Source: a bacterium 1XD21-70 (GTDB lineage: Bacteria > Bacillota > Clostridia > Lachnospirales > Lachnospiraceae). From it: a stretch of DNA of 64,000 nucleotides. Both the position numbers and the translations under genes were made by a program. Under the pieces are notes generated by a model. The model had not been told where the DNA came from. It searched no databases and saw only the letters and a program-made list of their open reading frames with translations. Each line of letters opens with the position of its first letter. The stretch's first letter is position 1. Location of the stretch: assembly GCA_003669055.1 (NCBI GenBank), contig RAYB01000011.1:1-64000 (forward strand), written 5' to 3'. Below, one piece after another: positions 15,619 through 24,625 of this stretch.

Positions 15619-17280
15619 TTAATTTCCTTTTAATACGGCTCCCTTATCCGCACTTGTAACCTGGCTGGCATAGCGTTTCAGGTAGCCAAAGACCTCTTTC
15701 TTTTTGGGAACCCAATTCTCCCTGCGCTTTGCCAATTCCTCGTCGGACACCTTCATGTTGATGGTGTTGGCATTGATATCGATGGCAATGATATCTCCCT
15801 CCTGCACCAGGCCGATGGGTCCTCCGGCAGCTGCCTCCGGGCACACATGGCCGATGGAAGCGCCACGGGAAGCCCCGCTGAAACGCCCGTCCGTGATCAG
15901 CGCCACAGATGCCCCCAGCCCCATACCGGCAATTGCGGAGGTCGGGTTCAGCATCTCCCTCATGCCCGGGCCGCCCTTGGGGCCTTCATAGCGGATCACC
16001 ACCACATCGCCGGCCACAATCCGGCCGCCCTTAATGGCATCGATCGCTTCCTCCTCGCTGTCAAATACCCTTGCCGGGCCTTCATGGCAGAGCATCTCCG
16101 GCACAACTGCAGAACGCTTCACCACACAGGAATCCGGCGCCAAGTTGCCCCGCAGCACAGCGATACCGCCCGTGCTGGAATACGGGTTATCGACTGTGCG
16201 GATCACTTCCGGGTTCCTGTTTTCACAGCCTTTGATGTTCTCACCCACCGTCTTCCCGGTGACGGTCATGCAATCCAGGTTCAAAAGCCCCAGCTTGCTT
16301 ATCTCGTTCATCACCGCATAGATGCCGCCGGCCTCATGGAGATCCTCCATGTAAGTAGGGCCTGCCGGAGCCAGATGGCACAGATTCGGCGTTTTCGCAC
16401 TGATTTCATTGGCCAGGTCCACATTCAGTTCCACCCCGGCCTCATGGGCGATCGCCGGCAGGTGCAGCATACTGTTGGTGCTGCAGCCCAGCGCCATATC
16501 CATGGTCAGTGCATTGCAAAACGCTGCCTCGGTCATGATATCCCTCGGGCAGATGTTCTTCTCCACCATCTCCATCACCGCCATGCCAGCATGTTTTGCC
16601 AGGCGGATCCTCTCGGAATAAACCGCCGGGATGGTGCCGTTCCCTTTCAGCCCCATGCCCAGCACCTCGGTCAGGCAGTTCATGCTGTTGGCCGTATACA
16701 TACCGGAACAAGAGCCGCAGGTCGGGCATACCCGGTTTGCAAAATCCTCCACATCTTCCTCGGTCATCGTCCCTGCCGTGTATGCACCTACCGCCTCAAA
16801 CATGCTCGACAGGCTCTTCTTCTGGCCGTTGATACGCCCTGCCAGCATCGGGCCGCCGCTGACGAACACCGTGGGGATATTCAATCGGGCCGCCGCCATC
16901 AGAAGCCCCGGCACATTCTTGTCACAGTTCGGCACCATCACCAGCCCGTCAAACTGGTGCGCCAACGCCATGCACTCTGTAGAATCGGCAACCAGGTCAC
17001 GGGTCACCAGGGAATATTTCATGCCGATATGCCCCATGGCAATCCCGTCACAGACTGCAATCGCCGGGAACACGATCGGTGTCCCGCCTGCCATGGCAAC
17101 GCCCTGTTTCACTGCTTCCACGATCTTATCCAGGTTCATATGCCCCGGGACAATCTCATTATAAGAACTTACCACACCGATCAGCGGGCGGCTCAGTTCC
17201 TCATCAGTCAGGCCCAGCGCCCGAAACAGCGACCTCGCCGGTGCCTGTTGCATCCCTGACTTCGCATTATCACTTCTCAT
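15619..17280 (-). CDS. ilvD: Dihydroxyacid dehydratase
   Basis: The protein is 553 aa and dehydrates 2,3-dihydroxy-isovalerate and -methylvalerate to 2-oxoacids, for Val, Ile and Leu. Iron-sulfur ligands are visible in [10 protein letters not shown] and [40 protein letters not shown] is the C-terminal signature. Length is typical. Located 24 bp after leuB in the same operon. Confidence 0.97.
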   Translation of the reverse strand: MRSDNAKSGMQQAPARSLFRALGLTDEELSRPLIGVVSSYNEIVPGHMNLDKIVEAVKQGVAMAGGTPIVFPAIAVCDGIAMGHIGMKYSLVTRDLVADSTECMALAHQFDGLVMVPNCDKNVPGLLMAAARLNIPTVFVSGGPMLAGRINGQKKSLSSMFEAVGAYTAGTMTEEDVEDFANRVCPTCGSCSGMYTANSMNCLTEVLGMGLKGNGTIPAVYSERIRLAKHAGMAVMEMVEKNICPRDIMTEAAFCNALTMDMALGCSTNSMLHLPAIAHEAGVELNVDLANEISAKTPNLCHLAPAGPTYMEDLHEAGGIYAVMNEISKLGLLNLDCMTVTGKTVGENIKGCENRNPEVIRTVDNPYSSTGGIAVLRGNLAPDSCVVKRSAVVPEMLCHEGPARVFDSEEEAIDAIKGGRIVAGDVVVIRYEGPKGGPGMREMLNPTSAIAGMGLGASVALITDGRFSGASRGASIGHVCPEAAAGGPIGLVQEGDIIAIDINANTINMKVSDEELAKRRENWVPKKKEVFGYLKRYASQVTSADKGAVLKGN

Positions 17281-17304
17281 GGTTGATTTTCCTCCTCTGC
17301 TTTT

Positions 17305-18387
17305 CTAAATCCGCTCCGCAATCAGGTTCCCCATCTGGATGGTTCCTACCTTTTTGCAGCCCTCAGACATAATATCCGGCGTGCGGTACCCCTCTGTCAG
17401 CACTTTCTGTACTGCCGACTCGATGGCATCCGCCTCTTTGTCCAGGTCAAAAGAATACCGGAGCATCATCGCCGCCGAAAGAACCGTGGCAATCGGGTTT
17501 GCCAGATCCTTTCCCGCAATATCCGGCGCTGAGCCGTGGCTCGGCTCATACATGCCGAACCGGCTTTCATTCAAACTGGCCGAAGGCAGCATGCCGATGG
17601 AACCCGTAATCATGCTCGCCTCATCCGAGAGGATATCTCCGAACATATTCTCTGTCAGCACCACATCAAACTGCCCGGGGTTCATCACCAGCTGCATAGC
17701 ACAGTTGTCAACCAGCATATGTTCCAGTTTCACCTCCGGGTAATCCTTCGCCACCTCTTCCACCACCTTGCGCCACAGCCGTGAAGAATCCAGCACATTG
17801 GCTTTGTCTACGCTGATTACGCTCTTTCTCCGTTTCATGGCGATGCCAAATGCCTTTACCGCAATCCGGCGTATCTCATTCTCATTGTATGTAAGCGTAT
17901 CCGTCGCCTGCAGTACCCCGCCTGCCTCCTCGGTATGCCGTTCTCCAAAATAAAGCCCGCCGGTCAGTTCCCTCATGATGACCATGTCAAACCCCTCACC
18001 GATGATCTCCTTCTTCAGCGGACAGGCCTCTGCCAGTTCCCGGTACAGATAAGCCGGGCGGATATTGGCGAACAAATTCAGCCCCTTACGGATCGCCAGC
18101 AGCCCTGCCTCCGGCCGTAGGTTCGGCGCCACGTCATACCAGCGGGAATTCCCCACATCGCCGCCGACGGCTCCTAACAGGACCGCATCGCTCTCCCTGG
18201 CGGCCTTAAGCGCCTCCTCTGTCAGCGGGACTCCATATGCATCGATGGAGCATCCCCCCATCAGCACCTCCTGGTAACGGAAAGAATGCCCATATACCTG
18301 TGCTACCTTATCTAACACCTTGCATGCCTCCCGCACAATCTCCGGCCCGATCCCATCGCCCGGAATGGTCACTATCCTACATTCCAT
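17305..18387 (-). CDS. leuB: 3-isopropylmalate dehydrogenase
   Basis: The protein is 360 aa and performs NAD-dependent oxidative decarboxylation in leucine synthesis. Motifs: [18 protein letters not shown], the family loop [17 protein letters not shown], and the NAD site [20 protein letters not shown]. First gene of the long leuB-ilvD-ilvB-serC-serA-DUF1015 operon. GAGGAG precedes the ATG. leuA, leuC and leuD are not in this window. Confidence 0.97.
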   Translation of the reverse strand: MECRIVTIPGDGIGPEIVREACKVLDKVAQVYGHSFRYQEVLMGGCSIDAYGVPLTEEALKAARESDAVLLGAVGGDVGNSRWYDVAPNLRPEAGLLAIRKGLNLFANIRPAYLYRELAEACPLKKEIIGEGFDMVIMRELTGGLYFGERHTEEAGGVLQATDTLTYNENEIRRIAVKAFGIAMKRRKSVISVDKANVLDSSRLWRKVVEEVAKDYPEVKLEHMLVDNCAMQLVMNPGQFDVVLTENMFGDILSDEASMITGSIGMLPSASLNESRFGMYEPSHGSAPDIAGKDLANPIATVLSAAMMLRYSFDLDKEADAIESAVQKVLTEGYRTPDIMSEGCKKVGTIQMGNLIAERI

Positions 18388-18426
18388 TGCTTGTCTCCTC
18401 TTGCTTTTCTCAGCTTTCCCCTGCCA

Positions 18427-18450
18427 GGACGTGCCGAACCGGCACCATCC
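18427..18450 (-). other. Leader hairpin before leuB
   Basis: GTGCCG-GTT-CGGCAC with flanking GGA/TCC pairing lies within the roughly 75-nt leader between promoter and leuB. No T-run follows and no T-box motif (AGGGTGGAACCGCG) is present, so any regulatory role is open. Confidence 0.4.
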
Positions 18451-18467
18451 CCAACATGTTTCTTTTC

Positions 18468-18496
18468 ATATTATCGCATTTGCTTTCATTTTTCAA
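18468..18496 (-). promoter_or_regulatory. Sigma-A promoter of the leu-ilv-ser operon
   Basis: Minus strand TTGAAA, 17 bp, TAATAT. The start site would lie near 18461. The remaining 18497-18780 DNA is AT-rich with no credible gene. A weak CodY-like stretch (18511-18525, about 10 of 15 consensus bases) lies just upstream of the -35. Confidence 0.75.
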
Positions 18497-18724
18497 CATT
18501 TGGATGGGAATTTATTTAGAAAATATATACGAGATTGGAATTAAGTGTATAACCTGGAGTTATTTTTCAATATTGCCTTGTTCATTTTTCGTTTACAAAT
18601 CATTCAAAAACCTTTTACACAAACAACACGGTTTCTTCACGTTTCCTGTCTATACTATGTCTTGTAAGCAACCATCAATGCCGTATATGTGATATGCTTA
18701 TAAAATTTTTTTCATAATACTCGG

Positions 18725-18743
18725 GCTGATAGAAAATATCAGC
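18725..18743. repeat. 7-bp hairpin, GCTGATA/TATCAGC
   Basis: Perfect stem with a GAAAA loop between the antiporter terminator and the leu operon promoter. Purpose unknown; no T-run directly follows. Confidence 0.35.
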
Positions 18744-18780
18744 TCTCCTCCCTTTTTAACCTCTTATAAACTGTAGTATG

Positions 18781-18808
18781 AAAAGCCCCTCCAAGCAGAG
18801 GGGTTTTT
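18781..18808 (-). terminator. Terminator of the Ca/Na antiporter gene
   Basis: CCCCTC/GAGGGG stem with a 6-nt loop and a T-run on both strands, 30 bp after the stop codon. Confidence 0.85.
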
Positions 18809-18838
18809 CGCATTTATATTTACGGAAATCCAGCCAGG

Positions 18839-19762
18839 CTACCGAAGGCAGATATACACCAAATATCCGGCATACATCCCCAGCATGGTCAGCCCCTCCG
18901 GACGGCTTAAGCGCTCTCTGCTCCGGCACAGAATCAATGTCACCAGGCTGAATACCACCAGGCACGCCGCATCGACAACCGCATGGACACTCACTGCGAT
19001 CGGCTTTACCGCTGCCGACAAGGCCAGGACCATCAGGATATTAAAAATATTGGAGCCGATTACGTTCCCTACTGCCAGGCCGTTCTCCCCTTTCCGGGAA
19101 GCCACCACCGAAGTCACCAGTTCCGGCAGGGAGGTCCCAAGTGCCACTACCGTCAAACCGACCAGTGTCTGGCTCAGCCCAAAATCCAAAGCAATCTCGC
19201 TGGCAGAATCCACTACCAAGTCACCGCCCCAGACAATGGCTGCCAGCCCGCCGGCAATGTAGGCCGCGCACTGCCAAAGCGGCAATGTTTTTGTTTCTTC
19301 CTCTGCCTCCACCCGGTTAATCATTGCATCCCTCACGGTCAAAACCAAAAATGCCACAAACAGGCCCAAGAGCAGGAATGCCTCCGCCCGGCTCAGGTAA
19401 CGGTCGCCAAAAACCATCGCCAGCAGGAGTCCCCCGGCCAGGATCGAAGCGATAAAATCCCACCTAAGCCGTACCTTGACCGCATGGATGGCTCCGCAAG
19501 CCCCCAGCACCACCAGCAAATTAAAAATATTAGAGCCGATCACATTCCCCACGGCTATCTCATTGTTCCCCGCCAGGGAGGCTGTCGTGCTGACCGCCAA
19601 CTCCGGCGCACTGGTCCCAAATGCCACAATTGTCAGCCCGATAATGATGCTTGGCACCCGCAGCATCCTTGCTACGGAAGAACTGGCTTCCACAAAAAAA
19701 TCAGCCCCCTTAATTAAAAGCACAAAACCCAAAACCAACGTAACATACACCATAATCCTCAT
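18839..19762 (-). CDS. Calcium/sodium antiporter (CaCA/YrbG family)
   Basis: The protein is 307 aa with about ten membrane segments and two inverted alpha repeats. Repeat 1 is IIIGLTIVAFGTSAPELAVS; repeat 2 is LVGLTVVALGTSLPELVTSV with GNVIGSNIFNILMV. These hold the acidic and Asn residues that bind cations. ATG 19762 is chosen because GGAGGAG lies 6 nt upstream; a longer in-frame start at 19819 would overlap the riboswitch terminator. Upstream is a yybP-ykoY riboswitch, so it is probably induced by Mn2+ and may export Mn2+ or Ca2+. Confidence 0.93.
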   Translation of the reverse strand: MRIMVYVTLVLGFVLLIKGADFFVEASSSVARMLRVPSIIIGLTIVAFGTSAPELAVSTTASLAGNNEIAVGNVIGSNIFNLLVVLGACGAIHAVKVRLRWDFIASILAGGLLLAMVFGDRYLSRAEAFLLLGLFVAFLVLTVRDAMINRVEAEEETKTLPLWQCAAYIAGGLAAIVWGGDLVVDSASEIALDFGLSQTLVGLTVVALGTSLPELVTSVVASRKGENGLAVGNVIGSNIFNILMVLALSAAVKPIAVSVHAVVDAACLVVFSLVTLILCRSRERLSRPEGLTMLGMYAGYLVYICLR

Positions 19763-19832
19763 CTTTCTCTCCTCCTGTCGTATTTCTTTAACGGCGTTTC
19801 TATAAGCAGCAGGCGCCATTTCCTCTGAAAAT

Positions 19833-19881
19833 AAAAAAACGAGCCCCCTGCTGCATCAAAAGGATGCAACAAAAGTCTCGC
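19833..19881 (-). terminator. Riboswitch-controlled intrinsic terminator
   Basis: An inner GCATC/GATGC stem and an outer CGAG/CTCG stem are followed by seven T. The 5' arm contains the aptamer's final GCGAGAC, so ligand-bound aptamer would sequester it and prevent termination. Confidence 0.75.
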
Positions 19882-20008
19882 TTATTATATGCGTACCGGG
19901 CTGTCCTTACCCTCTTTCCCAGCTGTTTTCTGCTCATACATGGGATCCGGACGGCATGCCGTGATGACGATATCGCATAACATCCAAAAGGATGCAAGCT
20001 ACTCCCTC
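19869..20008 (-). ncRNA. yybP-ykoY (manganese) riboswitch aptamer
   Basis: Minus strand order: GGGAGTAGC (19998-20006), a GCATCC-TTTT-GGATGT helix, ATCGTCATCACGGC, a long variable arm and AAGCGAGACTTTTG at the 3' end. These match the conserved first strand, the CGUCA loop and the (A/G)AGAC closing segment of the family. It precedes a CaCA antiporter, a known class of target. The first conserved segment contains the TAG stop of the upstream symporter gene. Confidence 0.85.
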
Positions 20009-21402
20009 TTATTATCTTTAGTATATTCATTTCCCCGGCACTTGTCAAGGGCAATTGTGCTTGGGAAACGAACTTTCCCGGATAACCATACAATTGCCAG
20101 CAGGTTCGGATACGCCATCAGCCCGTTCCACAAATCAGATATCAGCCATACTATCTCCAGACGGGATACACATCCTATAAACACGGCCAGCAGGTAGCAC
20201 AAAAAATACAAATCCCCCCATTGTCTTTTCCACCCCCTTCCCAGCCGTTCCAGCAGATATCCAAACGATTGCCTCCCCAGGTAATACCAGGCGATAATGG
20301 TAGCAAAAGCAAATACTACCATGGCGCCTGATACCAGGATTTCCCCCATTGCCCCCAGGCGGGCAGAAAAACAGAATGCAGTCAGGGCTGCCCCATCCAT
20401 TCCGGTTTGTCCTCCCCCCACACACAGGATCACCAGGGCTGTCAGCGTGCACACCACAACCGTGTCAAAAAAGACCTCAAACATCGCCCACATCCCCTGT
20501 TGCTCCGGCGTGGTATTTTCCGCCGCCCCATGGAGCACTGCCAGGCTTCCCAGGCCGGCCTCATTAGAAAACACCCCCCGCGACAGGCCATAACGCACAC
20601 TGCGGCTTAAGAGGAAGCCGGATACCCCGCCCCCTACCGATTGGAACCGGAATGCCTCCCGGAACACATTCCCCAGGATTGCCGGTACCTGTTCCCAGCA
20701 GGACAGTATCACAACCAGGGAAAACATCACATAAATCCCCGCCGAAACCGGCATCAGGCGCTCCGATACGCGGGAAATCCGCCGGATCCCGCCCAGGATT
20801 ACCATTCCTGTCAGCGCCGTGGCCGCTATTGCGCTGACCAGCGGAGAAATGCCTGCCCCGAACTGCAGCGTGCCGCTGATAGAATTTGACTGCACCATGC
20901 TTCCCATCCCCAGGGAGGACAGCACTGCAAGCAAAGCATAAACCGTCCCAATAGCCGGACAGCCCAGCCCGCGGTCCATATAGACCATGGGGCCGCACAT
21001 CCACTCCCCGTCCTGCCTGCGGTACCGGTAAACCTGCCCCAGGCAAGTCTCCGCATAAGCCGTCATCATCCCGATGGCCGCGGATACCCACATCCAAAAC
21101 AGCGCGCCTGGGCCTCCCGCTGTCAATGCCGTGGCAACCCCTACGATATTCCCCGTGCCAATCGTAGCGGCAAGAGCCGTGCAGGCCGACTGGAAACGCG
21201 TGATCCCCCCATGCCCGATCCGCTGCCGTTCCTTTTCCCCTCCGCCCCACAGGCTCCCAACCGTCTCTTTCCACCAGCACCGTATCCCACAAAACTGAAA
21301 AAATCCTGACCGAACCGTAAACCATGCCCCAACCCCCAGAAACAGCCCCAATGTCCATGGCCCCCATACCAGGAAATGCAGCATTTCCACCGCAGCACGC
21401 AT
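19999..21402 (-). CDS. Alanine/glycine:Na+ symporter (AGCS family)
   Basis: The protein is 467 aa with about eleven membrane segments. Family features include FFQFCGIRCWW, TALAATIGTGNIVGVATALT with AGGPGALFWMWVSAAIGM, GVFSNEAGLGSLAVLHGAAE and YYLGRQSFGYLLE. It imports alanine or glycine with Na+. ATG 21402 follows GGTGG by 7 nt. Its 3' end encodes the promoter and first bases of the downstream riboswitch. It diverges from the phospholipase-like gene. Confidence 0.94.
   Translation of the reverse strand: MRAAVEMLHFLVWGPWTLGLFLGVGAWFTVRSGFFQFCGIRCWWKETVGSLWGGGEKERQRIGHGGITRFQSACTALAATIGTGNIVGVATALTAGGPGALFWMWVSAAIGMMTAYAETCLGQVYRYRRQDGEWMCGPMVYMDRGLGCPAIGTVYALLAVLSSLGMGSMVQSNSISGTLQFGAGISPLVSAIAATALTGMVILGGIRRISRVSERLMPVSAGIYVMFSLVVILSCWEQVPAILGNVFREAFRFQSVGGGVSGFLLSRSVRYGLSRGVFSNEAGLGSLAVLHGAAENTTPEQQGMWAMFEVFFDTVVVCTLTALVILCVGGGQTGMDGAALTAFCFSARLGAMGEILVSGAMVVFAFATIIAWYYLGRQSFGYLLERLGRGWKRQWGDLYFLCYLLAVFIGCVSRLEIVWLISDLWNGLMAYPNLLAIVWLSGKVRFPSTIALDKCRGNEYTKDNKRE
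20020..20048 (-). promoter_or_regulatory. Sigma-A promoter of the Mn riboswitch transcript
   Basis: Perfect TTGACA, 17-bp spacer, TATACT on the minus strand, about 12 bp before the aptamer. It lies inside the last codons of the alanine symporter gene. Confidence 0.8.
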
Positions 21403-21542
21403 TCAAAAACCACCATTTTCCTTTTCACCCTATTCTATGTAACAAACCCCTTCCTCTATGAAACAAGAAATTCCCCTCTCGCATTTTTTACCTACCTATG
21501 TTATGATTAATTTATTAAAATATAAAGAAAGAGGGCAATGCC

Positions 21543-22523
21543 ATGCCAGGTTTTACCACCCACTATATTCTGGGCATGAAAGCTTTCAACGATCTGCCTA
21601 ATAACCAATTAAAATATATCATTGCCAAACACCGCTGGCTTTACCAGCTTGGCCTGCAAGGGCCGGATATCTTCTTTTACAATATCCCCATCCTCCGCCA
21701 CCGGGATTACCGGAATGTCGGTTCGTATATGCACGAACACCATATCCAGGATTTTTTTTCCTGCTATCTGCACAACCTTGAAGAGATCCCTTCCCGGCAG
21801 CAGCGCATCGAGGGGCTGGCTTACTTTTGCGGCTACCTGTGCCATTATATCGGTGACTCCATCTGCCACCCGTATGTGTATGGGAGGATCGCCTACGATG
21901 CCAAAGCGCCCACGGCACAGGCCCACGGCATGCACGCCGCGCTTGAGAATGATATCGATGCCCTGCTTCTTTTAAAATACAAAAAGAAAAAGCCGTCCCA
22001 GTTTAACCAGGCGGCCACCATCTGCCTAAACGGCATGGAGATGCAGTTTATCTCCCGTTTTCTCTCCCGTTGTATTAATGATGCTTACTATCCGATCACC
22101 TATCAAAACAATTTCCAGGTGACGCCTCGGATGGTCCACCGTTCCATCCTGGCAATCCGTTTCGGCTGCCGTACCCTGGCAGACCCTTCCGGGCGAAAAC
22201 GCAACGGCATCGCCTTTGTCGAAAACATTTTTTTGAAAAACCCCCTGGCCTCCACCAAGCTGGTGACCGACCAGGTTTCCAACCCCCGGGCTTGCTTAAA
22301 CTTAGACCATGAGACTTGGTGCAACCCCTGGGACCGCCGGCTTGCCTCCAAGGCCTCCTTCCCGGAACTGTTCCAGCAATCACTGTTAAAATGCTGCAAT
22401 GTCTATGCAATCCTCAATGCTGCCATTGACCACGCCCAGGTCTCCCGCGAGGCAGACATTGCCCGGCTGCTGGACGAACTGGGAAGCTATTCCTATCACA
22501 GCGGCCTGATGGTCACGGACTAA
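21543..22523 (+). CDS. Zinc-dependent phospholipase C-like protein
   Basis: The protein is 326 aa. The start MPGFTTHYILGMKAFNDLP and WLYQLGLQGPDIFFYNIP, then YLCHYIGDSICHPYVYGRIA, carry the His/Asp ligands of the zinc-dependent phospholipase C/S1-P1 nuclease fold. No signal peptide is seen, unlike secreted alpha-toxin-type enzymes, so it is probably cytoplasmic and its substrate is unknown. GAGGG precedes the ATG. It converges with the XRE gene and shares the hairpin at 22541-22571. Confidence 0.88.
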   Translation: MPGFTTHYILGMKAFNDLPNNQLKYIIAKHRWLYQLGLQGPDIFFYNIPILRHRDYRNVGSYMHEHHIQDFFSCYLHNLEEIPSRQQRIEGLAYFCGYLCHYIGDSICHPYVYGRIAYDAKAPTAQAHGMHAALENDIDALLLLKYKKKKPSQFNQAATICLNGMEMQFISRFLSRCINDAYYPITYQNNFQVTPRMVHRSILAIRFGCRTLADPSGRKRNGIAFVENIFLKNPLASTKLVTDQVSNPRACLNLDHETWCNPWDRRLASKASFPELFQQSLLKCCNVYAILNAAIDHAQVSREADIARLLDELGSYSYHSGLMVTD

Positions 22524-22540
22524 CCCGCCGCCGTACTGAC

Positions 22541-22571
22541 AAAAGAAACGGTATCTCACAGATACCGTTTC
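22541..22571. terminator. Convergent terminator whose stem contains the XRE stop region
   Basis: A perfect 12-bp stem (GAAACGGTATCT) with a 3-nt loop; four T follow on the minus strand. The last codons (KRYL) and TGA of the XRE gene are part of the stem and loop. Confidence 0.75.
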
Positions 22572-22903
22572 AATGTTGCCAGGACATGCCAGAGTGCTTT
22601 TCTCTGCATCCGGTCCATCCGTTCTAAATTTTCTATAATAGCCACAATATCCTCACTGGCAGCACTTTGCATTTTCAGGGCAGTTTCCACAGGATTTTCC
22701 TCTTCCCCATCCACACAATACCCTAGAACACAATCTGTGGACACATGGAAATATTTTGCCAGATTGATCAGTACGTCTACCTGGATTTTGCTCCTGTCGC
22801 GTTCCATCCGGCTAATCACCTGTTGCGAAAGCCCTATTTCCTCACCTAATACCTTCTGGGAAATATTCCTCTGCTTTCGCAACTGCCTGATATTACTTCT
22901 CAT
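22556..22903 (-). CDS. XRE-family transcriptional regulator
   Basis: The protein is 115 aa. The N-terminal HTH is IRQLRKQRNISQKVLGEEIG, then LSQQVISRMERDRSKIQVDV and LINLAKYFHVSTDCVLGY, a standard Cro/CI fold. The C-terminal tail (about 65-115) is helical and may dimerise. GGAGGGG lies 10 nt before the ATG. Targets are not evident. The 22904-23100 stretch upstream is AT-rich and holds no gene. Confidence 0.88.
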   Translation of the reverse strand: MRSNIRQLRKQRNISQKVLGEEIGLSQQVISRMERDRSKIQVDVLINLAKYFHVSTDCVLGYCVDGEEENPVETALKMQSAASEDIVAIIENLERMDRMQRKALWHVLATLKRYL

Positions 22904-23100
22904 AATCGTTAGTCCCCTCCGTCTGCTTCCATTTTAACAAAGTAAACGCAGAGATTAACTCATAAATAAAGTATTTGCACTCATGAAATCCGTTTTTCGA
23001 CAAGCAAACCGTTTTTTCTTATTTCCGCGGTATTATATCGCCCTGATTTTCCTGCTATAGCATATCCTGTCATATCAAAAGAGCTGTCCGGGAAAACCGG

Positions 23101-24378
23101 TCAGCGGATCACCTGATCCCCGTCCTTCGTGCAATAATGCCTCTGTACATTCAAATGTGTCATCCATCCCTTGGTCTCTGATGTACGGTACCGGCTGCCC
23201 ACACTGTCCCACAGCCACTGGGGGGTAGGCCACAAGCAGATGCTGGGGTTCACTGCTTTATAGAACTCCTCATCCACCCCGTTCTGGCCGTGATGCGCCA
23301 TCTGGACAATATCCGATTTAAGCCCCTCTGCACCCACTTCCGACAAAAGGCGCCTTCCGCCCTCCTCTGCCATATCGCCTAGGAAAAGGATTGACTTTCC
23401 GTTCACCCAAATTTTATATACAATGCCGGCATTGTTCCCTTTATCCTGGGAGGTCTCATAGCGGTCATTCATCACCTGGACCGTCACGTCATCCACCTGG
23501 ATCGTCTGCCCCCGGCCTACCGTATTTAACATGCCTTCCGGCAAGCCGGAAAAACTTCCGATGATCGCATGGGCCATGGTCTGCTCAGTCGGGTCATTTA
23601 CCGAATACCACTCCGGCGCCGCAAACGAATAGTAGATGCCGTCAATCTGAATCCCTGACTGCAGCCCTGCCGCCTCATCCTGCAAAATCTTATAGAGCGC
23701 ACCCGCATGGTCCCCGTGGGGATGGGTAAGCAGCCACGCCGCCACATGGCTCCCCCTCGCCTGGATCTGGCTGCGCAGATAATCCCCGTCCGCCCCCAAT
23801 CCGCCGTCAACCACAATCAGCTTCCCCTGGCTTGTCTGCAAAATCGCCGAAAGCATCTGGCTGTCACTCTGGGAACGCAGCAGGGTCAGCGTTGCGCCTC
23901 CCAAAATCATATCCTGGGGATGCACTTCCTTCTCCCCCTCAGTCACAATATTCCCGTATATGGAAGGCCCGGTGCCGCCGCGGGAACCGCCCTGCCCGGC
24001 CACCACCATATTACTCCCTTTTCCCTGGCTTTCCTGCCCTTGCCCCGCCTGGACAGCCGGGTTTGCCTGCCCCGCAGGGTTAGCCTGGATCCCCGGATCC
24101 GCCTGGCCTGCCGTACTCCCTTGGTTTGCCTGGCCGCCGCCCGTCCCGGTCCCGTCAGGGGACTGTAAGCGCGCCACCTCATTTGCCAGGTATTCCGTGA
24201 AAAAAAAGCCGCTTTTCTTCACCGGAAGCCTGTCTGCGTCCAACCCAGGCTCGTTTCCCTCTGTCCCATATACATCTGACCTATCCAAATCCGTCCCCGG
24301 CGTGTGTAATACCGCCGCCGCAAAAAGCCCGGCCACCAGCAATTTGCCCAGCCAACGTCCCTGTCCTAACTGCCTCAT
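23101..24378 (-). CDS. Membrane-anchored metallo-beta-lactamase-fold hydrolase (ComEC-like)
   Basis: The protein is 425 aa with an N-terminal signal/anchor (KLLVAGLFAAAVLHTPG). A Gly/Gln/Asn/Pro-rich linker (about 75-145) repeats GQANP-type units. The MBL domain has LLTHPHGDHAGALYKIL, VYKIWVNGKSILFLGDMAEE and IVQMAHHGQNGVDEEFY, as in the ComEC/Rec2 competence nuclease domain but without its channel. Probably an extracellular hydrolase tethered by the linker; substrate unknown. GTG 24381 and ATG 24378 are both possible starts. It diverges from the BCCT gene. Confidence 0.88.
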   Translation of the reverse strand: MRQLGQGRWLGKLLVAGLFAAAVLHTPGTDLDRSDVYGTEGNEPGLDADRLPVKKSGFFFTEYLANEVARLQSPDGTGTGGGQANQGSTAGQADPGIQANPAGQANPAVQAGQGQESQGKGSNMVVAGQGGSRGGTGPSIYGNIVTEGEKEVHPQDMILGGATLTLLRSQSDSQMLSAILQTSQGKLIVVDGGLGADGDYLRSQIQARGSHVAAWLLTHPHGDHAGALYKILQDEAAGLQSGIQIDGIYYSFAAPEWYSVNDPTEQTMAHAIIGSFSGLPEGMLNTVGRGQTIQVDDVTVQVMNDRYETSQDKGNNAGIVYKIWVNGKSILFLGDMAEEGGRRLLSEVGAEGLKSDIVQMAHHGQNGVDEEFYKAVNPSICLWPTPQWLWDSVGSRYRTSETKGWMTHLNVQRHYCTKDGDQVIR

Positions 24379-24535
24379 CACTATCTGCCTCTCTCTCCTA
24401 AATTAATACAACCGTTATTTTACCAGAGACCAGAAATTTTGGATACCACTTTCATAGAATCGTCAGAAAATCGTCATATTTATTGTACCCCGTCAAATCC
24501 TCTCCTGGTTAACAACAACTTTATTATTTTCCCTC

Positions 24536-24564
24536 TTGAAATTTTTATCCATCCATGCTATCAT
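24536..24564 (+). promoter_or_regulatory. Sigma-A promoter of the BCCT transporter
   Basis: TTGAAA, 17 bp, TATCAT on the plus strand, about 60 bp before the BCCT ATG. Confidence 0.65.
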
Positions 24565-24625
24565 CTGTTCAATAGTTATTTATTTTTGCTTTTTTTGAAC
24601 AACATCTGACAGGAGGATAACAGAC

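Noticed and set aside
14058-17259. Long plus-strand open frames opposite ilvB and ilvD (about 380 and 470 codons)
   Set aside because: They are antisense shadows of GC-rich conserved genes, with His/Arg/Pro-rich low-quality translations and no ribosome-binding sites.
18388-18461. T-box leader for the leu-ilv operon
   Set aside because: The leader is only about 75 nt and lacks the T-box sequence and specifier stem.
18511-18525. CodY-like site upstream of the leu-ilv promoter
   Set aside because: Only about 10 of 15 consensus bases match in AT-rich DNA, so it is not listed as a site of its own.
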